The position numbers were made by a program, and so were the translations under genes. From NCBI RefSeq assembly GCF_003710915.1, contig NZ_RHHR01000008.1, positions 1 to 64,000 of the forward strand: a stretch of DNA of 64,000 nucleotides, in the 5' to 3' direction. Below the pieces are notes generated by a model. That model made no database searches, was not told the origin of the DNA, and saw only the letters and a list, made by a program, of their open reading frames with translations. This document shows, piece by piece, positions 18,097 through 27,285 of this stretch. The stretch comes from Brevibacillus invocatus (lineage in GTDB: Bacteria; Bacillota; Bacilli; Brevibacillales; Brevibacillaceae). The first letter of the stretch is position 1. Each line of letters begins with the position of its first letter.

Positions 18097-19059
18097 TTAG
18101 CCCTCCTGTTCAAGAATTCGGGTAGGTTCTTGCGAATAGGTCTCCATCATAGCGGGGTGTACGATGGCCTGATATTTGCCGTCTGCAGCCAACGGGATCG
18201 GGTTGAGGCCAATCAGAACCTTCTGCGTCTCAAAGCGATTGCCATCCTGCACGATCGTGACCGAGTCCGGTTTGATCGCTAATAAAAAATCCATTCCACG
18301 CGAAACACTACGGTAAGGAATCAAACGAATACGCGGCTGCCATTCGGCGGGAAGCTCCTCCCAGCATCCGTCCAGCTTTTCCCACATTCCACCGTTTTCA
18401 TCGGCTTGTCGGAGAAGCGACGGCGGCAGGAGATGAGCCAGCATGCGAGTCTCCAAAATCATGACAGGAATGCGCGTGATCGGTTCATGCAACTGGTTTC
18501 CAGTGTCCACCAGACCTCTGCAAATGACGCGTTCTCCTGCCAGTGTAACGACGACCTCAGCGAGAAAGGTTTCGATTCGTCGAGGTTCCTGGATGGCTTG
18601 ATAGCTCTTTCTTCCCAGCACATAGACCAGTCCAAAGCCGATGACTAGGATAACAAAGGTAGGCTTGAACCCTACTCCAAAGCCATCGTTATGTGTCACC
18701 ACCAATCCTCCTAAAATCTCATTTTGCGGTGCTAAAAAATACTGAAGACCAAATACGCCTCCCCCAAACACAAACGCAACAAAATAAAAAATGATCAGGT
18801 TCTGGGTAAATGCCCATAAACGCTTGTTCCCAAAAGCAATCCACAGGATCAGGATGGATAACAACAATTTAACTGGCCACTGGTACATGAGGGAAAAAGA
18901 CGGAAAAAAGAAAAAAAGCAGATACGTCGAGCCACAGACTGAAGCCGCAATGATCCTCCACCAGACAACTCGCTCTTTGCGAAAAAACGCTGTGAACCAT
19001 AGTAATAAGGTATCAATCGCGATATTCAGGAGTAAAATAATATCAAGATATACAATCAC
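18097..19059 (-). CDS. spoIIGA: Sporulation sigma-E processing peptidase SpoIIGA
   Basis: The 320-residue membrane aspartic protease converts pro-sigma-E to active sigma-E. Five hydrophobic segments fill residues 1-150. The cytoplasmic half contains the catalytic motif DTGNQL with Asp185, equivalent to the active Asp of the B. subtilis protein. Length matches the family. The start is GTG at 19059. In B. subtilis bpr and bpf lie between ftsZ and spoIIGA; here the genes are separated only by a promoter-bearing gap. Confidence 0.95.
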   Translation of the reverse strand: MIVYLDIILLLNIAIDTLLLWFTAFFRKERVVWWRIIAASVCGSTYLLFFFFPSFSLMYQWPVKLLLSILILWIAFGNKRLWAFTQNLIIFYFVAFVFGGGVFGLQYFLAPQNEILGGLVVTHNDGFGVGFKPTFVILVIGFGLVYVLGRKSYQAIQEPRRIETFLAEVVVTLAGERVICRGLVDTGNQLHEPITRIPVMILETRMLAHLLPPSLLRQADENGGMWEKLDGCWEELPAEWQPRIRLIPYRSVSRGMDFLLAIKPDSVTIVQDGNRFETQKVLIGLNPIPLAADGKYQAIVHPAMMETYSQEPTRILEQEG

Positions 19060-19191
19060 CCTGAGTGCTCACCCCCGACCGGTACTTCAAGGCACTCTCA
19101 GCCTGCAAGAGTCCAAATACATACAGAAGAAACCGCGCTTGAGATGGCTAGCTCCCAAAATCGCCGTATCGATACTTCTTCCGGTAAAAGC

Positions 19192-19224
19192 AGTATATAT
19201 CAATGTGTATGTAAAATCTGTCAA
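19192..19224 (-). promoter_or_regulatory. Candidate spoIIG promoter with unusually long spacer
   Basis: The minus strand has a perfect TTGACA (19224-19219) and TATACT (19197-19192) separated by 21 bases, about four more than normal. The B. subtilis spoIIG promoter has a similarly over-long spacer and needs Spo0A-P to be used. A 6-of-7 match to the Spo0A box (tgtagaa, 19252-19258) lies 27 bases further upstream, and the -35 region itself is a weaker match. The rest of the 19060-19351 gap shows nothing else I can name. Confidence 0.6.
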
Positions 19225-19351
19225 TTCTTGACGGACTTTTTTTGGATTTTTTGTAGAACGTTTTTTCTTTCAAATGAAAGCGACGTGTAGGATACGCGAA
19301 GGGCAAAAATTGTTTGCACACCCTGAAGTCTTGATAATTTTTTAAAAGCGC

Positions 19352-19383
19352 AAAAAAACCTTGCCTCTAGTGGAGACAAGGTT
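19352..19383 (-). terminator. Intrinsic terminator of ftsZ
   Basis: ACCTTGTCTC pairs with GAGGCAAGGT (one G-U) around a 5-base loop on the minus strand, followed by seven T residues. It separates ftsZ from the spoIIG operon. Confidence 0.85.
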
Positions 19384-19408
19384 TTGTATTGTTTTGTATT
19401 GTTTTCTC

Positions 19409-20560
19409 TTACTTCTTGTTGCGACGACGATTACGCAGGAACGCCGGAATATCCAGGTTATCCAGGTTATTCATAGAGAAGAACGATTTCTCGTCCTCTT
19501 CCTCTTTGTTCGCCGGACGTGTCGTGCTTGGGGTTTGAGAGATTTGTGTTGGCCGGTTCGGTGTAGCTGCTGGTTGCTGAGGACGGCGTGCAGCCGTTTG
19601 GCGCTGAGCCTCTTCAAAACCGGTAGCAATCACAGTAACGACCAATTCATTTTTCAAATCTTCGTTAATCACGGCACCGAAGATCATATTTACGTCGGGA
19701 TCTGCTGCCGAAGAGACGATATCTGCTGCCTCGTTTACTTCGTACAAGCTCAGATTGGTGCCACCGGTGATGTTCATCAGAACCCCGCGTGCTCCATCAA
19801 TCGAAGTTTCGAGCAGCGGGCTGGAAATGGCACGGCGAGCAGCTTCCGATGCACGACTTTCACCACTGCCCACACCAATCCCCATCAGCGCGGAACCGCG
19901 TTCTGTCATGATGGTTTTCACGTCAGCAAAGTCGAGGTTGATCAGACCAGGTACGGCGATCAAGTCCGAAATACCCTGCACACCCTGACGCAGAATGTTG
20001 TCTGCCTCACGGAATGCTTCGAGCATCGGCGTGTTTTTATCCACGATTTCCAACAAACGATCATTCGGGATGACGATCAGGGTGTCCACTTTTTCTTTCA
20101 GCGCGGCAATACCCAGTTCTCCCTGGCTGGAACGCTTGCGGCCTTCGAATGAAAACGGTCGCGTCACTACCCCTACCGTAAGGGCTCCCAATTCCTTGGC
20201 AATTTCCGCAACGACAGGGGCTGCACCAGTACCTGTACCTCCACCCATACCAGCGGTCACAAACACCATGTCCGCTCCGCGCAGTGCGTTTTCAATCAGC
20301 TCACGGCTCTCTTCTGCTGCTTTTTTTCCGATTTCCGGATTTGCGCCTGCACCAAGTCCACGAGTCAGTTTTTCTCCGATTTGCAATTTAATGTCCGCAC
20401 TGGACAGCTGGAGTGCTTGGGCATCCGTATTCAATGTAATGAATTCGACGCCACGAAGACCGCCTGCAATCATTCGGTTTACGGCGTTGCTTCCGCCACC
20501 GCCACAACCAATTACCTTAATTCGCGCAAAGGATTCCAAATCCATATCAAATTCCAGCAT
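19409..20560 (-). CDS. ftsZ: Cell-division GTPase FtsZ
   Basis: The 383-residue tubulin homolog forms the Z ring. The N-terminal GTP-binding motif ([17 protein letters not shown]), the tubulin signature [10 protein letters not shown] and the T7 loop '[11 protein letters not shown]' are present. A Gln/Pro/Thr-rich linker (about 320-360) leads to the C-terminal peptide '[15 protein letters not shown]', which binds FtsA and SepF. ATG at 20560 follows GGGGAGG. It is separated from ftsA by a 267-base gap filled with palindromic repeats, an unusually long interruption for this pair. Confidence 0.98.
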   Translation of the reverse strand: MLEFDMDLESFARIKVIGCGGGGSNAVNRMIAGGLRGVEFITLNTDAQALQLSSADIKLQIGEKLTRGLGAGANPEIGKKAAEESRELIENALRGADMVFVTAGMGGGTGTGAAPVVAEIAKELGALTVGVVTRPFSFEGRKRSSQGELGIAALKEKVDTLIVIPNDRLLEIVDKNTPMLEAFREADNILRQGVQGISDLIAVPGLINLDFADVKTIMTERGSALMGIGVGSGESRASEAARRAISSPLLETSIDGARGVLMNITGGTNLSLYEVNEAADIVSSAADPDVNMIFGAVINEDLKNELVVTVIATGFEEAQRQTAARRPQQPAATPNRPTQISQTPSTTRPANKEEEDEKSFFSMNNLDNLDIPAFLRNRRRNKK

Positions 20561-20584
20561 CTTGCTAGTCCTCCCCAATTCAAC

Positions 20585-20772
20585 ATAAGAAAACCCCTAT
20601 TGAGGCTTTTCAAGGATGTGCGACCACGAAATAGAGGAAAGTTCATCATGCAGTATCGGGGTATTCCTTACCGATACTGGAAGAACCTCTATCGAGGCTT
20701 AACAAGGATGAGCGATGGGTTATTCTTGCTGTATCGAGAAGCTTAGCACGATGTTTGTACTTTCCGATACAG
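20585..20772. repeat. Palindromic repeat mosaic between ftsA and ftsZ
   Basis: Two related units (20585-20644 and 20680-20719) share the 'aagaa-cct-at-gaggc-caagga-gcga' core of the repeat at 1418-1479. Between and beyond them lie two perfect inverted repeats: CAGTATCGG/CCGATACTG at 20651-20659/20671-20679, and CTGTATCG/CGATACAG at 20729-20736/20765-20772. The fragment 'actttccgata' (20759-20769) also ends the 106-bp repeat. The whole stretch would be transcribed as part of the ftsA-ftsZ message. There is no coding sense. Confidence 0.75.
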
Positions 20773-20827
20773 TGAGAAAGCTCCCTCTGACAAGAAATCC
20801 TTGTCGCTTGCTTACCATTTTGAGCGA

Positions 20828-22081
20828 TTAAATAAACTCACTGAACCAGTTTTTCACCTTTTCCATTAAGCCGCCGCCTTCTTTGTTGGGCTTGGAAACG
20901 GCTTGTTTCTGGCTGCCCTTGAATGAGGGGGTGGTACGAATGCTGCGACGCTCCATCAGCTGCAAGGCGTATTGAATCAAACCTACTCCAGTGGTGTAGG
21001 CTGGATCGCGCACTCCGATGTAATCAGGAATGGCAATTCGAACAGGAGCATCCAGTTCTTCTTTTGCCAATTCCAACATTCCAGGCATTGCGACGGTACC
21101 CCCGGTAAGTACATATCCTCCGGCAATTTCGTCGCGATACCCCAATTTGTAGACAGCATCCTCTACTAGTTGGAATATTTCGGCTGCACGAGGCTCAATA
21201 ATATTCGCCAAATCTACTTGCGTAAACTGCTTTTCAACCTCGCTGCCAATTCGGTTCACCTTGAATTTGACATCCTCCGATGCTTCGTCGATCAAGGCAC
21301 ACCCATTTTTGATCTTCACCCGGTCCGCTACGTCAGTATGTGTACGTAATCCCAGTGAAATATCGCTAGTAATGTGATCTCCGCCAATGCCAATTACGGT
21401 AGAGGCAGCCAACTTACCCTGCTCGAATACACCAATCGTGGTAGATCCAGCACCGATATCTACAAGGACGACACCCATGTTCTTGTCATCCTTGGAAAGA
21501 GCGACTGTACTAGCAGCCAGGGGTTGTAGAATAATACCCGCCACGCGCAAATTGGTACGTTGTGCACAACGCACGATGTTATGTACAACCGTTTTGGATC
21601 CGGTTACAATGGTACCTTCCATTTCCAATCTTACACCGATCATACCGCGTGGGTCTTTTATACTACCTTGTCCGTCGACAATATACTCCTTTGGTACTAC
21701 TTCAATGATCTCCCGATCCGGTGGGATAGCGACAACTTTTGCAGCCTGGATGACGCGCTGGATGTCTTCTTCCCGTATCTCACGGTCCTCGCTGGATACA
21801 GCGACAACCCCTTGTGTTTCATGCAGCTCGATATGATTTCCCGTGATTCCTACATACACTTCTTCGATCGAAACGCCAACCATACGCTCAGCATGGTCGA
21901 CAGCTTCCCGGATGGCATGCACGGTTTGGTCAATGTCGACGATCACACCCTTTTTAATCCCCTCTGAGTGCGACTGGCCGACGCCGATGATGTTGATGGA
22001 ACCGTTGTTGACTTCGCCAATCATGACGCGGACTTTCGAAGTTCCAATATCTAAGCTGACGATGAGTTCATTGCTTACCAA
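20828..22081 (-). CDS. ftsA: Cell-division protein FtsA
   Basis: The 417-residue actin-like ATPase tethers FtsZ to the membrane. Phosphate-binding stretches of the actin fold are seen near the N-terminus (SLDIGTSKVRVMIGE) and middle (VLVDIGAGSTTIGVFEQG), and the C-terminal amphipathic helix (LMEKVKNWFSEFI) is the membrane anchor. The start appears to be TTG at 22081 with GGGGAGGTG upstream. A sigma-H-type promoter lies 60-90 bases before it. Confidence 0.96.
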   Translation of the reverse strand: MVSNELIVSLDIGTSKVRVMIGEVNNGSINIIGVGQSHSEGIKKGVIVDIDQTVHAIREAVDHAERMVGVSIEEVYVGITGNHIELHETQGVVAVSSEDREIREEDIQRVIQAAKVVAIPPDREIIEVVPKEYIVDGQGSIKDPRGMIGVRLEMEGTIVTGSKTVVHNIVRCAQRTNLRVAGIILQPLAASTVALSKDDKNMGVVLVDIGAGSTTIGVFEQGKLAASTVIGIGGDHITSDISLGLRTHTDVADRVKIKNGCALIDEASEDVKFKVNRIGSEVEKQFTQVDLANIIEPRAAEIFQLVEDAVYKLGYRDEIAGGYVLTGGTVAMPGMLELAKEELDAPVRIAIPDYIGVRDPAYTTGVGLIQYALQLMERRSIRTTPSFKGSQKQAVSKPNKEGGGLMEKVKNWFSEFI

Positions 22082-22141
22082 ACCTGTGACACCTCCCCTG
22101 CTACGTCTTCTGTCTTGTTAAAATGAGAACACCTGCATAAA

Positions 22142-22170
22142 TTATTCCACACAGGATAACCATTCCCTTT
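22142..22170 (-). promoter_or_regulatory. Sigma-H-type promoter upstream of ftsA-ftsZ
   Basis: The minus strand reads AAAGGGAAT (22170-22162), an 11-base spacer, then GTGGAATAA (22150-22142). The -10 element matches RNNGAATWW completely and the -35 element differs from RNAGGAWWW at one position. B. subtilis ftsAZ also has a sigma-H promoter, which raises FtsZ levels for asymmetric division at the onset of sporulation. Confidence 0.75.
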
Positions 22171-22221
22171 TTTTCATCTTGAATTTTTGTAAAAATATGA
22201 CCTTCTTCCCAGTTACCTACC

Positions 22222-22569
22222 CTATTCCTGTTGATTGATCCAGCGGGATAGAACAATTCTCCTAATAACAGCTAGGTTATTGAACAAACGCACCCCGAAG
22301 GCCACAATCGCAGCGAGGTATAGATCGATTCCCAAAAAGCCACCGATAAAAGCCAGACCTGCCGCAAACAAGGTATTGAAGAAAAAGCCGGACAAGAAAA
22401 TGCGCACATTGAACGTGCGTTCCAGGAATGAACGAATTCCTCCAAAGATCGTATCTAATCCCGCCAATAAAGCAATGGAAAGATAGCTACTATACTCCTG
22501 AGGCACACGCCAGTCCAGCAAAAAGCCGACGACAAGACCGACAATCAGTCCGATGAGCGGGAGCCACAT
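22222..22569 (-). CDS. sbp: Small basic protein Sbp (DUF1290)
   Basis: The 115-residue membrane protein has three or four hydrophobic segments and the conserved 'LAGLDTIFGGIRSFLERTF' stretch. Sbp is found next to ylxW/ylxX and ftsA in many Firmicutes and Actinobacteria; its function is unknown. It follows ylxX by two bases. Confidence 0.92.
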   Translation of the reverse strand: MWLPLIGLIVGLVVGFLLDWRVPQEYSSYLSIALLAGLDTIFGGIRSFLERTFNVRIFLSGFFFNTLFAAGLAFIGGFLGIDLYLAAIVAFGVRLFNNLAVIRRIVLSRWINQQE

Positions 22570-22571
22570 GA

Positions 22572-23315
22572 TTACGAATCTCCTTTTTCTTTCACTGGTT
22601 TCATGAATCGTATGCTACGTTCTTCTCTGTTGGCAGGAATGATAAGCTTGTCCCGCTTCTCGGCAAGTACATGTTTATTGGAAAGCTGAAAGTATTCCTC
22701 TACCCCTTCCAGCTTCAAGGCTGACAACAGAACTTCCGGTTCTCCGAGTGCTTTCATTTCATAAGGAGGCTGTATGGTCCTCGTGTCGATCTGTATCACA
22801 TCCCCGACATTGCGAATAGCAGTAGTGGAGATCAAGCGATGTCCGTTGATGGAAACAGCTTGGGCTCCGTTCGCGAAGAGGATATTGACCAGCCACCGCA
22901 AATCCTCGTCATCAATCGAATAACCGCCGACTACTGGTGCAGACATATGCTCGTCCACAATGCTTTCGTCGAACTCGACGTCTACGATGCTGATCGCGAT
23001 ACCTGGCCCCTCTACACCCACCATACCAGCCATTTTACGGTTACGCGCCAGCTCTTCTCTCATGACAGACAGACTTTCGTCTTCACTCAGTGAAGTCTCG
23101 TACTGGTAATACAATTGATTGTACTTGGAGATGTCAGCTAGCAGATTTTTATGCTTTTCCAGCTCTTTTTGAAGTGAGGCCCTCAGTTCCGCAATACTTC
23201 GCGACTCTTTGTGGACCGGGTCCAGACTGCTGCGTAGCTGCACAGTCAACATCACACCTATGATAGCACTAATAATGGCAAGAATAAACGTGATTTTACG
23301 GCTTTTTTGCAACAT
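22572..23315 (-). CDS. ylxX: DUF881-family protein YlxX
   Basis: The 247-residue protein has one N-terminal membrane segment (about 8-26), a coiled coil (about 38-80), then the DUF881 domain with 'MAGMVGVEGPGIAISIVD' and 'LVNILFANGAQAVSINGHRLISTTAIR'. It is a paralog of the next gene upstream. The ATG at 23315 (MLQKSRK) is spaced properly from AAGGATG; an ATG four codons earlier overlaps that site. Its role in division is not established. Confidence 0.88.
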   Translation of the reverse strand: MLQKSRKITFILAIISAIIGVMLTVQLRSSLDPVHKESRSIAELRASLQKELEKHKNLLADISKYNQLYYQYETSLSEDESLSVMREELARNRKMAGMVGVEGPGIAISIVDVEFDESIVDEHMSAPVVGGYSIDDEDLRWLVNILFANGAQAVSINGHRLISTTAIRNVGDVIQIDTRTIQPPYEMKALGEPEVLLSALKLEGVEEYFQLSNKHVLAEKRDKLIIPANREERSIRFMKPVKEKGDS

Positions 23316-23334
23316 AGCTAAACGCATCCTTCAA

Positions 23335-24045
23335 CTACGAGTGTTTGGATTTGGCATCCCCTACGAAAGCTGGCAATTGAACCGTTGCATGCTTGGCCAC
23401 GTCGATTTGTACAAAATCCTGTAGGGATTGCAGGACTCCACCTGGCAAGCTCAAGGCTCCTTCTAGTGTCCCCGGATCTCCAATCGCTGAAACGACGAAA
23501 GGAGCAGCCGACTTGATACCATTCACAATAATTGTTGGGCCGACGCAGCGGATAGAAGAGTTGCTGACCAGCCGTTGTCCATTGATGCTGATTGCTTCCG
23601 CTCCAGCTGCACGCAGCTCATTGACGACGAGTCGAACATCATGCTCATGCACGATGTAATTGGTAATATCCGCGCTGGTAGAGGCGTGTTGGGAATCCTG
23701 CATCGTAACGACAATGCCTGGCCCCTCTACAGCAACTACCCCTGCCTGCATGCGCGCGGCTTCCAGTTGGCCCAGGATGTCGGCAGCTTCTTCCTTGCGC
23801 GCTGCCATCGCTTCCTCTACCTTGCCTACCTGACGCTGCAAGTCGATCAGCTGATTTTCCAGATGACGGTTCTGTTCCTTCTCCGACAAAATCCGGTCTG
23901 TCAGCTGCGTCTCCTGCTGAAACAACTGATTGTTCATCTTTTCCGTTCTCATGAGCTTGGTTGTTTCAATCGAGGTAGCGACTAGGAATCCAGTGCTAAA
24001 CGTCACGATGGTAAGATAAATTTGAAACTTGCTGCGACGTGTCAT
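23335..24045 (-). CDS. ylxW: DUF881-family protein YlxW
   Basis: The 236-residue protein has a membrane segment at about 10-28, a coiled coil at 35-95, and a DUF881 domain with 'AGVVAVEGPGIVVTMQD' and 'VNELRAAGAEAISINGQRLVSNSSIRCVGPTI'. The pair YlxW/YlxX sits between divIB and sbp in Bacilli. Biochemical function is unknown. Confidence 0.9.
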   Translation of the reverse strand: MTRRSKFQIYLTIVTFSTGFLVATSIETTKLMRTEKMNNQLFQQETQLTDRILSEKEQNRHLENQLIDLQRQVGKVEEAMAARKEEAADILGQLEAARMQAGVVAVEGPGIVVTMQDSQHASTSADITNYIVHEHDVRLVVNELRAAGAEAISINGQRLVSNSSIRCVGPTIIVNGIKSAAPFVVSAIGDPGTLEGALSLPGGVLQSLQDFVQIDVAKHATVQLPAFVGDAKSKHS

Positions 24046-24071
24046 TTTTGGCTGTCCCTTTCCTTTTACTC

Positions 24072-24866
24072 TTACTGCGGTTTTTGAGCTTGTCCTTCAT
24101 TCCCCTGCAGCGGAATAGCCTCGTCTGCTGCTCCATACGGTACGAACCAAGGCTGTTCAAACATCGATAGCACTCCCTTGGAGTCGCTCGGCAATTCCTT
24201 TACGATTGCCGGATACCAGTTCAACATCTTGTCCAGTTTGTAGACCACACTGCGCACTTCATTTCCGTCCCTCATGAACAGTCTGACTCGCTGTTTATCG
24301 TAAACCGTAGGTGTCAGTGCAATATCTGAGATCTCTCCCAGTACAGCTGGTGAAAGGCGGGATAACGACTTGGCAAGATTGGGCAGAAGCTCAGGTGCCG
24401 ACCAGGAGCTGATCAATGGCCTGTCCACCACGCGTTTTGAAAAGTCCACCTGCTTGAGCACGTAACCATTCTCCAGCAATGGAAATCTCGTACCGTCCTG
24501 ACCGCTCCAGAAAGCGACTCTCTTATGCTCTGTAACATGAATCTGAATGACGCCTGGAAACGAACGGGTCAGTGTCACTTCCTTGATCCCTTCAAAAGGC
24601 TGCAACGCGTTTCTCACACTGCTTTCCCAAACGTTGATAAACTGCATGTCCCGGATCAAGCCTGACTGCGCAACGATTTGCTCTGCCGAATAAATATCAT
24701 TTCCAAAAACCTGGATTTGCTGCACCTTACTGTAGGGTGATTGGATAAAAACAACAATGAGAACAGTAAGAAAAAACAGTACGAGCAGAAAAGCCAGTTT
24801 GCGGTTGCCCCTTCTTCTGGGACGTTGTTGCTTGACTTGCGGGATGCGTTCGTCGTATACCGCCAT
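24072..24866 (-). CDS. divIB: Cell-division protein DivIB (FtsQ)
   Basis: The 264-residue single-pass protein has a basic cytoplasmic start, a membrane segment at about 25-47, a POTRA domain (about 48-118, 'SKVQQIQVFGNDIYSAEQIVAQSGL') and a beta domain. With FtsL and DivIC it activates septal wall synthesis. It is preceded by a strong terminator after murA, so it may begin a separate transcript running to ftsZ. Confidence 0.93.
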   Translation of the reverse strand: MAVYDERIPQVKQQRPRRRGNRKLAFLLVLFFLTVLIVVFIQSPYSKVQQIQVFGNDIYSAEQIVAQSGLIRDMQFINVWESSVRNALQPFEGIKEVTLTRSFPGVIQIHVTEHKRVAFWSGQDGTRFPLLENGYVLKQVDFSKRVVDRPLISSWSAPELLPNLAKSLSRLSPAVLGEISDIALTPTVYDKQRVRLFMRDGNEVRSVVYKLDKMLNWYPAIVKELPSDSKGVLSMFEQPWFVPYGAADEAIPLQGNEGQAQKPQ

Positions 24867-24954
24867 CGTTCTACCCTTCCTCGCTTAGAATAGGCAAGCA
24901 TGCCTGTCCTACGTTTGCCGTCAATTCGATGCGATTGGAAATTTTTGTTAATCT

Positions 24955-25003
24955 AAAAAACAGGGAAAGCGGCATAGCTGTATGCCGCTGAACAAAGTCC
25001 CTG
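24955..25003 (-). terminator. Intrinsic terminator between murA and divIB
   Basis: On the minus strand CAGGGA/TCCCTG form an outer stem and AGCGGCATA/TATGCCGCT an inner nine-pair stem, followed by six T residues. It is one of the strongest terminator-like structures in the window and lies within the division cluster. Confidence 0.88.
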
Positions 25004-25004
25004 C

Positions 25005-26261
25005 CTATATCGACACGCGCGTAATATCGGCACCAAGCTGGTGCAGCTGTTGCTCGAGCCGTTCATACCCCCGGTCGATATGATGGATCTGGTGCACGGT
25101 CGTGACACCTTCAGCAGTAAGTCCAGCAAGGACCAATGCTGCTCCTGCCCGAAGATCTGTCGCTTCTACGCTGGTAGCCGTCAGCCTATTGGCACCTCGG
25201 ATGATCGCAGAGCCCAGATCTACGTATATGGATGCGCCCATTCGCGCCAATTCATTCACATGTTTAAATCTTCCCTCAAAAATCGTCTCTTTGATGACGC
25301 TCGTTCCTCTGGCCTGTGACAAGAATACCATCAGCTGCGCCTGCAGGTCAGTTGGAAATCCAGGGTAAGGCGAAGTGATGATCCGATCGTAGGCGCGAGG
25401 TCGAGAGGTGCATTTGATTTCCATTATATCATGGCGGGTCTTGATTTCAACACCACAGCTACGCGCAACCTCAATCAAAGCCGTCAGATGTTCCGGAATG
25501 GTGTTGGTCAACTCGATATGCCCTTGGGCTACCCCGGCTGCCAGCAAATAGGTGCCGGTCACAATCCTGTCGGGAATAATCCGATAGCTGACCGAACGAA
25601 GCCGCGGAACACCATTGATCTCGATGGTATCCGTACCCGCTCCGCGGATGCGCGCCCCCATCGCATTGAGGAAGTTTTGCAAATCTACAATCTCCGGTTC
25701 CCTCGCAGCGTTGCATATGCGAGTCGTCCCTTTGGCCAAAACCGCTGCCATCATAATGTTTTCGGTTGCACCTACACTGGGAAAGGAAAGGAAAATATTG
25801 GTTCCGCGAAGCTGTTTCGCTCGAAACGTAATGTAGCCTTCCGATTCTTCGATCTTCGCTCCAAGTGCAGTCAATCCAGCCAGATGCAGATCAATGCGTC
25901 TTTCCCCAATATCACATCCACCAGGCCTGGAGATGGTTACCTCTCCCAAACGAGCCAGCAGAGGACCCGCCAGAAAAATGGAAGATCGCATCTGCCCCAT
26001 CAAGTCATCTGGTATCATCGGAACAGAAACAGAAGTCGTATCCAAATCCACACAGCCGTCAACTAATTTAGCATCTGCTCCTAGCGCTGATAGGATTTCC
26101 AGCATAACTTCAATATCTCGCAGTTGGGGAACGTCATAAATATAGAATTGCCCTTCCGCCAACACGGCTGCTGCCAGTATCGGAAGCGCAGCGTTCTTAG
26201 CTCCTTGGATCCGAAGCGAACCGGACAGAGGTCTTCCGCCTTCGATCGCAAAAGTCTCCAA
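25005..26261 (-). CDS. murA: UDP-N-acetylglucosamine 1-carboxyvinyltransferase MurA
   Basis: The 418-residue enzyme adds enolpyruvate to UDP-GlcNAc, the first committed step of peptidoglycan synthesis. The N-terminal KN pair (IQGAKNAALPIL) and the active-site loop Cys116 (RPGGCDIGERRIDLHL), the residue fosfomycin alkylates, are present. TTG at 26261 follows GGAGGTG. In B. subtilis murA is not in this position; here it lies between murB and divIB. Confidence 0.96.
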   Translation of the reverse strand: METFAIEGGRPLSGSLRIQGAKNAALPILAAAVLAEGQFYIYDVPQLRDIEVMLEILSALGADAKLVDGCVDLDTTSVSVPMIPDDLMGQMRSSIFLAGPLLARLGEVTISRPGGCDIGERRIDLHLAGLTALGAKIEESEGYITFRAKQLRGTNIFLSFPSVGATENIMMAAVLAKGTTRICNAAREPEIVDLQNFLNAMGARIRGAGTDTIEINGVPRLRSVSYRIIPDRIVTGTYLLAAGVAQGHIELTNTIPEHLTALIEVARSCGVEIKTRHDIMEIKCTSRPRAYDRIITSPYPGFPTDLQAQLMVFLSQARGTSVIKETIFEGRFKHVNELARMGASIYVDLGSAIIRGANRLTATSVEATDLRAGAALVLAGLTAEGVTTVHQIHHIDRGYERLEQQLHQLGADITRVSI

Positions 26262-26276
26262 ACTTTCACCTCCGTG

Positions 26277-27182
26277 TTACCCCTCGCCCACCACCAGCAC
26301 TTCCGGATGCAAATCGACCCCGAATTTCGTCTGGATCGTGCTGCGGATGTGATTTATCAAGGTGAGGACGTCGGTAGCCGTTGCTCCACCACGGTTGACG
26401 ATAAAGTTCGCGTGTATCTCTGAGACCTGAGCTCCCCCATATCGATAGCCTTTCAGTCCTGCTGCTTCAATGAGTCTACCGGCATGATCTCCCGGCGGAT
26501 TGCGGAATACACTTCCAGCACAAGGCATCTGCAGTGGCTGCGTCTCACGCCTGCGCTCCTTGTTGGCGGCGAGCGTAGCGGCAATCTCCTTGCGATCACC
26601 GGGTTGCAAGCGAAAGCGTGCTTCTACCACAATTCCTTTTCGTTGCTGCAACAAAGACGTCCGATAGCTGAAGTTCATTTCCTCATTGGTCAACACTTTC
26701 ACTTCACCGTCTTCGAAGAGGATCTCGGCTTCAATGAGAATACGTGAAAGATCTGATCCATGCGCCCCAGCATTCATGTAGACGGCTCCGCCCACAGTAC
26801 CAGGAATACCTCCCGCAAACTCCATACCTGTTAATCCCATCTTCCCCGTTTCCATCGCCAGGCGGATCATCGAATATCCGGCACCCACACACACCTCTTC
26901 ACCCCTGAATTCACAGTGACTCAAGCCCTCAGTCACCTTGAGTACGGCCCCTCGTATCCCTCTGTCCCTCACCAGAAGGTTGGAGCCGCGCCCGATTACA
27001 CTCCAAGGAATTTCATGACGATGGACGATCTGCAAGACTTTTATCAAGGACTCTTTATCCTTGGGTTGGATTAACAAATCAGCTGGACCCCCGATCCGCC
27101 ATGTCGTATGATTGGCGAGAGGTTCGACGGTCCACACTTTTTCGATTCCTGCCTGTTTCAATTCTTCTGCAATCTGCTTCAT
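26277..27182 (-). CDS. murB: UDP-N-acetylmuramate dehydrogenase MurB
   Basis: The 301-residue FAD enzyme reduces the enolpyruvyl group made by MurA. FAD-binding stretches 'VIGRGSNLLVRD' and 'GMEFAGGIPGTVGGAVYMNAGAHG' are present. The catalytic Ser region 'CAGSVFRNP' lies at about 225 and the late 'HANFIVNRGGATATDVL' at the end, as in Bacillus-type (type II) MurB. murA follows after 15 bases. Confidence 0.95.
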   Translation of the reverse strand: MKQIAEELKQAGIEKVWTVEPLANHTTWRIGGPADLLIQPKDKESLIKVLQIVHRHEIPWSVIGRGSNLLVRDRGIRGAVLKVTEGLSHCEFRGEEVCVGAGYSMIRLAMETGKMGLTGMEFAGGIPGTVGGAVYMNAGAHGSDLSRILIEAEILFEDGEVKVLTNEEMNFSYRTSLLQQRKGIVVEARFRLQPGDRKEIAATLAANKERRRETQPLQMPCAGSVFRNPPGDHAGRLIEAAGLKGYRYGGAQVSEIHANFIVNRGGATATDVLTLINHIRSTIQTKFGVDLHPEVLVVGEG

Positions 27183-27285
27183 TCGTGAACCTCCTGATAC
27201 ACATGCTAGGTCGGACGCAGTTCATATCACGTGTTTGCTCCATACTATGCGATCGCCCAGATTGGCGTGACAATCGCCCATCCGA

